Assembly (NCBI RefSeq): GCF_002259415.1
Contig: NZ_NPFY01000019.1
Span: 1-64,000 of the forward strand
From: Rhodococcus sp. 14-2470-1b
Lineage (GTDB): Bacteria > Actinomycetota > Actinomycetes > Mycobacteriales > Mycobacteriaceae
Reading direction: 5' to 3'
DNA: 64,000 nt
Shown here: positions 58,932-64,000 of the stretch, piece by piece
Numbering within the stretch: the stretch's first letter is position 1
Layout: each line of letters opens with the position of its first letter
The notes under the pieces: model-generated
What the model was told of the DNA's origin: nothing
The model's database searches: none
The model's input: only the letters and a program-made list of their open reading frames with translations
Made by a program: the position numbers and the translations under genes

Positions 58932-60095
58932 ATGAAGTTCACCACGGGTCCCGGCAGGCTGGTCCTGTTCGGGCTGACCGGAGCCATGCTGTCGATGGCA
59001 GCATGTAGTGGGTCAGGCCCATCCGGTGCAACAGCCTCGGGGGAGATGCCCGCCGAGATCACCGTGCTCTCCACGACGGACAAGACCGGAACGCTCGCGT
59101 ACGTCGGAGGTTCCCAGCTCGAAGGTATCGAACTCGCCGTCCAAGAGATCAACGAGCAGAAGTTCCTCGGCGACTCCACGCTGAAGCTCGACAGTCGCGA
59201 CACCGCAGGCGACGCCCAGACAGCCGCGAGTCAGGTGACCGAAGGGATTGCGAACCCGAACGTCGCCGCCATCCTCGGCACCGTGTCCGGTGCGCAGTCC
59301 GTGGCGGTGGCGCCGATAGCAGAGTCGTCGAAGACTCCTGTCGTGTTCACCCAGTCCGGTAGTGCCGGTGTCGTCATCGGCGACTACACGTTCCGATCGA
59401 CCGCACCCCAGGAGACATACTTCCCCAAGGCGATCGATCATCTGAAGACCCTCGGCGCCAAGCGAATCAGCGTGCTCTACAACGCAGGCCAGCCGACACT
59501 GGCGGAGATCGCCGAGAATCAACTCCCCGCGTTGCAGGAGAGTGAGGATCTCGAGATCCTCTCGAGCACCAGCGTGCAGTCGACCACCCAGGACTTCGCG
59601 TCGACCATCACCAAGATCGTCGGCGAAAAGCCGGATGCCGTGGTGTTCCTCCTCGTCGGTGCGCAGAATTCCACCGCGATGTCGCAGCTGCGCCAAGCAG
59701 GCTTCGACGGCCCAGCCGTCGGAAATCCCGCCGCAGGCGCCGGAAACCTCGCGCCCGCAGGGCCTGCAGGCGCGGGAATGTTCTGGGCGACGGACTTCAA
59801 CTACCTTCAGACCGCACCGTCTTCGGTCTCCTTCGTCGAGGCTTACAACGCCAAATACGGCAAGAACCCGCTCAACTACGCAGCCGAAGGCTACGACGCG
59901 GCATGGATGATCGCCAGGGCCATCAAGGAATCGGGCGGCGCCTCGCGTGAGGACATCAAGAACGGTCTCGACGCCGTGGCCACGGCCGGATTCGACGGCG
60001 CCGTCGGACCGGTGACGTTCGAAGGCAACGACCAGCGAGTGGCGGGAGTTGTCGTCGAGTGGGACGGGACCGCAGAAGGGTTGCTGGCGGAATGA
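58932..60095 (+). CDS. ABC transporter substrate-binding lipoprotein (branched-chain amino acid type)
   Basis: This 387-residue type I periplasmic-binding lipoprotein has lipobox SMAAC at about residue 25, then the Leu/Ile/Val-binding fold: GGSQLEGIELAVQEINE, AAILGTVSGAQSVAVAPIAES, VVFTQSGSAG and NYAAEGYDAAWMIARAI. Family members also bind aromatic acids, amides and other carboxylates. Linkage to a monooxygenase operon and an SDR suggests the ligand is a catabolic substrate rather than an amino acid. First gene of a five-gene transporter set. Confidence 0.9.
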   Translation: MKFTTGPGRLVLFGLTGAMLSMAACSGSGPSGATASGEMPAEITVLSTTDKTGTLAYVGGSQLEGIELAVQEINEQKFLGDSTLKLDSRDTAGDAQTAASQVTEGIANPNVAAILGTVSGAQSVAVAPIAESSKTPVVFTQSGSAGVVIGDYTFRSTAPQETYFPKAIDHLKTLGAKRISVLYNAGQPTLAEIAENQLPALQESEDLEILSSTSVQSTTQDFASTITKIVGEKPDAVVFLLVGAQNSTAMSQLRQAGFDGPAVGNPAAGAGNLAPAGPAGAGMFWATDFNYLQTAPSSVSFVEAYNAKYGKNPLNYAAEGYDAAWMIARAIKESGGASREDIKNGLDAVATAGFDGAVGPVTFEGNDQRVAGVVVEWDGTAEGLLAE

Positions 60096-60096
60096 C

Positions 60097-60115
60097 GGTC
60101 ACCGAACGTTCACGG
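60097..60115 (+). repeat. GTGACCGAACG-family repeat, copy 3 (degenerate)
   Basis: GGTCACCGAACGTTCACGG, 1 nt after the stop of the binding-protein gene, keeps the CGAACG centre and imperfect symmetry of the family. It may attenuate transcription between the highly expressed binding-protein gene and its permease genes. Weak match. Confidence 0.35.
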
Positions 60116-60133
60116 AAGAGGTGATCTGAAACC

Positions 60134-61024
60134 ATGGGCCAGACACTCATCGATGCGGCGATACTCGGATCGATCTACGTACTGTTCTGTCTCGGCATGT
60201 CCCTCGTGTGGGGCACCGTCGGCATCCTCAACTTCGCGCACGGCGCGATCTTCATGTTCGCGGGGTTCGTCGGATACCTGGTGGTCAAGGACCAACAGCT
60301 GCCGATGATCGGCGTCATTGCGGTGTCGGTGTTCGTGGGTGCGTTGTTGTCCACAGCCATCGAAGTGCTTGCTTTCCAACCGATTCTGCGGAGGGCAAAG
60401 ACTCATCGGATCGCAGAGCTGCAAATTCTGATCGGCGGCATCGGCGTTGCTGCCATCCCGCTCGCGATCGCCCAGTACGTCACCAAGTCCGAACCGTTCG
60501 GATTCTCCAACAGTTCGTATGCAGTGAAGGTGTTCTCGCTCTTCGGTCTTCGCATCTCGAACACCGGTTTGATCATCGTGCTGTCCGCCGTGATTCTCAC
60601 GGTCGGGATGGCGATATGGCTGCGCAAGTCCATGGCAGGACTTGCGCTCCGTGCCATCGGTGTCGATGCCGAAACGGCAGCGTTGATGGGAGTCGACCGT
60701 CGAAAGCTCTCCCTGTCCACAATGGCCTTTGCCGGTGGTCTTGCCGGTCTCGCGGGCGCCTTGCTCACGTTCAATCTCGGCGCCATCACTCCGGAAAGCG
60801 GTGAGACACTGCTGATCAAGGCATTTGCGGTCATCATCCTCGGTGGCGTCGGGAGCACGGCCGGTGTCGCTGCCGGCGCCTACATTCTGGCGTTGTCGGA
60901 GACTCTGGTGTTGCGATTCACCGGTGGTGGCTGGGTCGACGCCGTGTGCTTCGGCATGATCTTCCTCGTCCTGCTGCTTCGCCCGCAGGGTCTCTTCGGC
61001 CGCAAGGAGGTGCGAAGGGTATGA
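60134..61024 (+). CDS. ABC transporter permease, LivH-like
   Basis: This 296-residue permease has ~8 helices and the LivH pattern: LGSIYVLFCLGMSLVWGTVGILNFAHGAIFMFAG at the start, the cytoplasmic coupling region ALRAIGVDAETAALMGVDRRKL, and GGVGSTAGVAAGAYILALSE. It starts 38 bp after the binding-protein gene and overlaps the next permease gene by 4 nt. Confidence 0.92.
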   Translation: MGQTLIDAAILGSIYVLFCLGMSLVWGTVGILNFAHGAIFMFAGFVGYLVVKDQQLPMIGVIAVSVFVGALLSTAIEVLAFQPILRRAKTHRIAELQILIGGIGVAAIPLAIAQYVTKSEPFGFSNSSYAVKVFSLFGLRISNTGLIIVLSAVILTVGMAIWLRKSMAGLALRAIGVDAETAALMGVDRRKLSLSTMAFAGGLAGLAGALLTFNLGAITPESGETLLIKAFAVIILGGVGSTAGVAAGAYILALSETLVLRFTGGGWVDAVCFGMIFLVLLLRPQGLFGRKEVRRV

Positions 61025-61953
61025 GTCAGTTCTATTTCACGCATATCGTTCTGTTCCAGAGCACGTTCACCGTTCTTCTTCTGGCTCTGAGCATCCAGGT
61101 CCAGCTTCGCATGGGCGTGTTCTCGTTCGCAGGCGCCGGGTTCTACGGTCTCGGTTCCTACGGCGCCGCGATCTTCGTGATCCGGTACGGGTTCAGCTCG
61201 TTCGCCGCGATTGCTGCCATCATGATCGTCTGCGGAGTGATCGGGTTTCTGCTGGCATTGCTGGTTCAGCGTCTCAACGGTCTCTACCTGGCGATGGCCA
61301 CGGTCTCCTTCGATCTGATCATCACGGTCGTCGCGCACAACGGTGGCTCGCTCACCGGCGCGTCGGTCGGACTGTTCGGCGCACTGGCGTTCCCCCAGTT
61401 GACCATCGGGCACATCATCGCGATCACGGTGCTCGTCGTCGCGCTTCTGGCGCTGAGCGAACGAGGTCGTCTCGGTCGTAGAATCGACGCGGTCCGTGAA
61501 GATCCGGAATTGGCCGCATCCATGGGTGTCAACGTTTCTCGCTATCGAATCAGCTCCTTCGTGATCAGTGGATTGATCGGCGCACTTGGTGGCGCGATCA
61601 ACGTATTACTGCGCACGACCGTGGCGCCGGAGAGCATCGGATTCCCCTTGGTGGTTCTCGGGTTGACGATCATCATCGTCGGCGGCGGGCGCTCGTGGCT
61701 CGGCATCGTCCTCGGCGCGATCATCTTCACATGGCTGCCGTACTACCTCGAGATCGTCGGGCAGTACCAGGCCATCGTCTACGGCATCATCGTCGCGATC
61801 GCTGCCGTCTACGTACCGGGCGGGATCTACGGAACCGCCCTTGATCTGGTTCGGAAGTCCAAGGCCAAAAGACTCGCAGGGGTTGCTCGTAAGAAGGAAC
61901 CCGACGACACGGTCGAGGAACTCGCTCTAGCCGAGATAGGGGATAAACCGTGA
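61021..61953 (+). CDS. ABC transporter permease, LivM-like
   Basis: This 310-residue permease has LivM marks: LRMGVFSFAGAGFYGLGSYGAAI, GLYLAMATVSFDLIITVV, the coupling segment IDAVREDPELAASMGVN, and IIIVGGGRSWLGIVLGA. It ends in a charged ~35-residue tail. ATG 61021 overlaps the LivH-like stop; the frame is open into that gene, but the earlier ATG at 60946 is inside it. Its stop overlaps the ATPase GTG by 4 nt. Confidence 0.92.
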   Translation: MSQFYFTHIVLFQSTFTVLLLALSIQVQLRMGVFSFAGAGFYGLGSYGAAIFVIRYGFSSFAAIAAIMIVCGVIGFLLALLVQRLNGLYLAMATVSFDLIITVVAHNGGSLTGASVGLFGALAFPQLTIGHIIAITVLVVALLALSERGRLGRRIDAVREDPELAASMGVNVSRYRISSFVISGLIGALGGAINVLLRTTVAPESIGFPLVVLGLTIIIVGGGRSWLGIVLGAIIFTWLPYYLEIVGQYQAIVYGIIVAIAAVYVPGGIYGTALDLVRKSKAKRLAGVARKKEPDDTVEELALAEIGDKP

Positions 61954-62777
61954 CTACCGACGCAGTGTCACGAGAGACTGTCGCTCGCCACGCCACAACC
62001 GAGGTGGTGCTCGGAATAGACGACGTCGCAGTCCACTACGGCGGCATCAAGGCTGTCGACGGTATTTCCTTCGACATCACCCGAGGAAAGATATTCGGCA
62101 TCCTCGGACCGAACGGATCCGGCAAGAGCACCCTGTTGGCGGCGATCACTCGATTGACGCCCCTGACACGCGGTGCCTTGACGTTCGAAGGCGAACCGTT
62201 TGCGAAGGTGTCTTCGCAGAAGGTCGCCAAGCTCGGCATTGCCCGCACATTTCAGACGGTACGACTACTGCCGGACCTGACCGTTCGCGAGAACGTCGCT
62301 CTGGGGGCGGACCTCGGCTCCGAGGAAGGTGGCCTTCGCGAGTTGTTGCTCGGGCGCAAGGCCTTGCTGAAGCGCTCGAAAGATGCGGTCGCGGAGGCGC
62401 TGGAGCGGACTGGGCTCTCGGGCTTGGAGGACATCAGGCCAGGGGAGCTGTCCTATGGGTTGCAGCGCCGGGTGGAGATCGCCCGCGCAATTGCCATGTC
62501 GCCCACACTTCTTCTGCTCGATGAGCCGACAGCGGGCATGAACAAGACCGAACGCGAGGATGTATCGGAGCTGTTGAAGAAGTTGCGCGAAGAAGGCCTG
62601 ACGCAACTTCTCGTCGAACACGACGTGCAGATGATGGTCGATACCTGCGACACGCTGATCGCAATGAATTTCGGCGTACTGATCGCGCAAGGGAAGCCGC
62701 AGGACGTCGTGCGCGAACCAAGTGTTCAGGAAGCCTATCTCGGGAAGCGAGGAGCGCAGGATGCTCGAAGTCAGTGA
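61950..62777 (+). CDS. ABC transporter ATP-binding protein, LivG-like
   Basis: This 275-residue ATPase has Walker A GPNGSGKST, signature LSYGLQRRVEIARAI (LSYGL instead of LSGGQ, common in LivG), Walker B LLLLDEPTAGM and H-loop VEHDVQMM. LivG-specific features are ARTFQTVRLLPDLTVRENV. An N-terminal extension of ~20 residues follows GTG 61950. It pairs with the LivF-like ATPase encoded next. Confidence 0.92.
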   Translation: MTTDAVSRETVARHATTEVVLGIDDVAVHYGGIKAVDGISFDITRGKIFGILGPNGSGKSTLLAAITRLTPLTRGALTFEGEPFAKVSSQKVAKLGIARTFQTVRLLPDLTVRENVALGADLGSEEGGLRELLLGRKALLKRSKDAVAEALERTGLSGLEDIRPGELSYGLQRRVEIARAIAMSPTLLLLDEPTAGMNKTEREDVSELLKKLREEGLTQLLVEHDVQMMVDTCDTLIAMNFGVLIAQGKPQDVVREPSVQEAYLGKRGAQDARSQ

Positions 62778-63477
62778 CCTCCACGTCCAGTACGGCAAGG
62801 TCAGCGCGGTCACGAACATCGGCCTGACGGTCGAACCCGGCCGAATTACGCTGGTTCTCGGGGCGAACGGAGCAGGTAAGAGTACGACGCTGCGAACCAT
62901 CGCCGGCTTGGTGGAACCGACGTCGGGCACCATCGTTCTCGATGATGTTTCCCTCGTCGGAGTCAAGGCCCACAAAGTGGTGCGACGCGGAATCTCACTC
63001 GTACCGGAGGGTCGTCAAGTCTTCGCGTCGTTGTCCGTGGCGGAGAACCTGCGTATCGGTGGATACACCTCGACCAGGGAGAAGCGCGAGAAGAACACCG
63101 AACTCGCGTATGAACTGTTTCCGATTCTTCGTGAGCGAAAGGACGGGCCTGCAGGACTGTTGAGCGGTGGTGAGCAGCAGATGCTTGCCTTCGGACGTGG
63201 ACTGATGTCCGATCCGAAGTACATCATGATGGACGAGCCGTCGATGGGTCTTGCGCCCGCCGTGGTCGACACCGTCATGGCAAGTGTCCGCGAGATCGCC
63301 GACCGCGGGCTCGGTGTGCTGATGGTCGAGCAGAACGCCGAAGCGGGGCTCAGGGTTGCCGACGATGTCGTCGTGGTCAATCGTGGCGACTCCGTGTACT
63401 CCGGTGGTGCCGAGGAAGCCCGCTCGCACTCCTCGGTGGTGCTGGCGTTCCTGGGTGAAGCGGCTTTGGGCGCATGA
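62761..63477 (+). CDS. ABC transporter ATP-binding protein, LivF-like
   Basis: This 238-residue ATPase has Walker A GANGAGKST, the LivF segment ISLVPEGRQVFASLSVAENL, signature LSGGEQQMLAFGRGLM, Walker B IMMDEPSMGLAP and VEQNAEAGLRVAD. ATG 62761 lies within the 3' end of the LivG-like gene (17-nt overlap). The stop overlaps the SDR start by 4 nt, tying the dehydrogenase to the transporter transcript. Confidence 0.92.
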   Translation: MLEVSDLHVQYGKVSAVTNIGLTVEPGRITLVLGANGAGKSTTLRTIAGLVEPTSGTIVLDDVSLVGVKAHKVVRRGISLVPEGRQVFASLSVAENLRIGGYTSTREKREKNTELAYELFPILRERKDGPAGLLSGGEQQMLAFGRGLMSDPKYIMMDEPSMGLAPAVVDTVMASVREIADRGLGVLMVEQNAEAGLRVADDVVVVNRGDSVYSGGAEEARSHSSVVLAFLGEAALGA

Positions 63478-64000
63478 GCAGGTTCAGCGGCAAAGTAGTC
63501 CTCATCACCGGTGCTGCCCGCGGACAAGGTCGTAACCACGCACTGCGTTTCGCCGCCGAAGGCGCCGACATCATCGCAGTGGACGCATGCGAGGACGTCG
63601 ACACCGTCGGATACGACCTTGCGACGGAGGACGACCTGGCGGAGACGGTGCGGGCGGTCGAGAAGCTCGACCGTCGGATCGTGGCGTCGAAGACGAATGT
63701 CCGCGACCTCGAGGCGCTACGTGCAGCCGTCGATTCCGCAGTAGGCGAACTCGGCCGACTCGACGTAGTGGTAGCCAATGCGGGAATTGCGGGTAGCGGT
63801 GTGACGCACGAGTTGTCCGCCGAGAATTGGCACAACATGATCGACACCAACCTGACCGGCGTGTGGAACACGACGACGGTCGCCACTCCGCACATCCTGA
63901 AAGGCGGCGAGGGCGGTTCGATGGTGCTCATCAGCTCCGTCGCGGGAACGAAAGGTCTGCCGTACAACGCCCATTACACCGCAGCCAAGCACGGTGTCCT
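63474..64000 (+). CDS. Mycofactocin-type short-chain dehydrogenase, truncated by the window end
   Basis: The first 175 residues are visible; the gene runs off the window. It has TGAARGQGRNHALRFAAEGA, then DIIAVDACEDVDTVGYDL, the ~15-residue insertion DLAETVRAVEKLDRRIVASK, VVANAGIAGSG, SSVAGTKG and the start of the active-site YTAAK. The GQGR and ADIIAVD segments are typical of the SDR family coupled to the redox cofactor mycofactocin, which includes carveol dehydrogenase. ATG 63474 overlaps the LivF-like stop. It probably oxidises an alcohol taken up by the transporter. Confidence 0.88.
   Translation, partial: MSRFSGKVVLITGAARGQGRNHALRFAAEGADIIAVDACEDVDTVGYDLATEDDLAETVRAVEKLDRRIVASKTNVRDLEALRAAVDSAVGELGRLDVVVANAGIAGSGVTHELSAENWHNMIDTNLTGVWNTTTVATPHILKGGEGGSMVLISSVAGTKGLPYNAHYTAAKHGV

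Overview
The window looks like a chromosomal segment of a high-GC actinobacterium of the order Mycobacteriales, most likely Rhodococcus or a close relative in Nocardiaceae. The basis is the gene content and order. mhuD, two alpha/beta hydrolase genes, mutY, a beta-carbonic anhydrase gene, disA, radA, an lpqE-like gene, carD, ispD, ispF, cysS, rlmB, a lacI-type gene and kstR follow the order I recall for Mycobacterium tuberculosis Rv3592 to Rv3574. A second block (flavohemoglobin, clpB, a one-TM protein, pyrE) matches the Rv0385 to Rv0382c neighbourhood. Coding density is very high, many neighbouring genes overlap by 4 nt, and GTG starts are common. I see no tRNA, rRNA, CRISPR array, transposase or prophage.

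Layout. 1-7.4 kb: secreted lipase, DHA2-type drug exporter, OsmC protein, and a c-di-GMP pair (membrane GGDEF-EAL followed by PAS-GAF-GGDEF). 7.4-19.5 kb: conserved housekeeping block covering heme degradation, base-excision repair, carbonic anhydrase, c-di-AMP synthesis, RadA, CarD, the MEP isoprenoid steps IspD and IspF, CysS and RlmB. 19.5-25.7 kb: IdeR-boxed iron-binding lipoprotein, 5-oxoprolinase (pxpABC) and a zinc ABC transporter. 25.7-33.8 kb: LacI regulator, a trehalose-phosphatase/GH15 fusion, KstR, and a gluconate cluster (GntR regulator, hydrolase, GntP permease, gluconokinase). 33.9-40 kb: WhiB3-like regulator, small membrane proteins, a DUF427 protein, BluB, a second membrane GGDEF-EAL protein, and a second IdeR-boxed iron-binding lipoprotein. 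40-47.6 kb: GNAT acetyltransferase, Na+/H+ antiporter with a ubiquitin-protease-type zinc finger, SOS-boxed DinB, a CYP102-like P450 with a divergent TetR gene, a DUF2277 protein, an MraY outside any cell-division cluster, and an EspR-like regulator. 47.9-55.8 kb: flavohemoglobin, ClpB under a clear HspR operator, an SDR, a LemA protein and PyrE. 55.8-64 kb: a likely catabolic cluster of EthD protein, Baeyer-Villiger monooxygenase and HSL-family esterase, divergent from a five-gene branched-chain-type ABC transporter that runs into a mycofactocin-type SDR cut by the window edge.

The most interesting points are: the catabolic cluster at the right end, which has the parts list of a cyclic alcohol/ketone (monoterpene-like) pathway; the extra-cluster MraY next to an EspR homologue; a stand-alone CYP102-type heme domain with Trp in place of the heme-proximal Phe; the TPP-GH15 fusion; two paralogous c-di-GMP proteins whose cyclase motifs have each degenerated differently; and several dispersed short repeats and operators that tie distant genes together (two IdeR boxes, a GTGACCGAACG family, and a family with the core GGCTCCACTCC).
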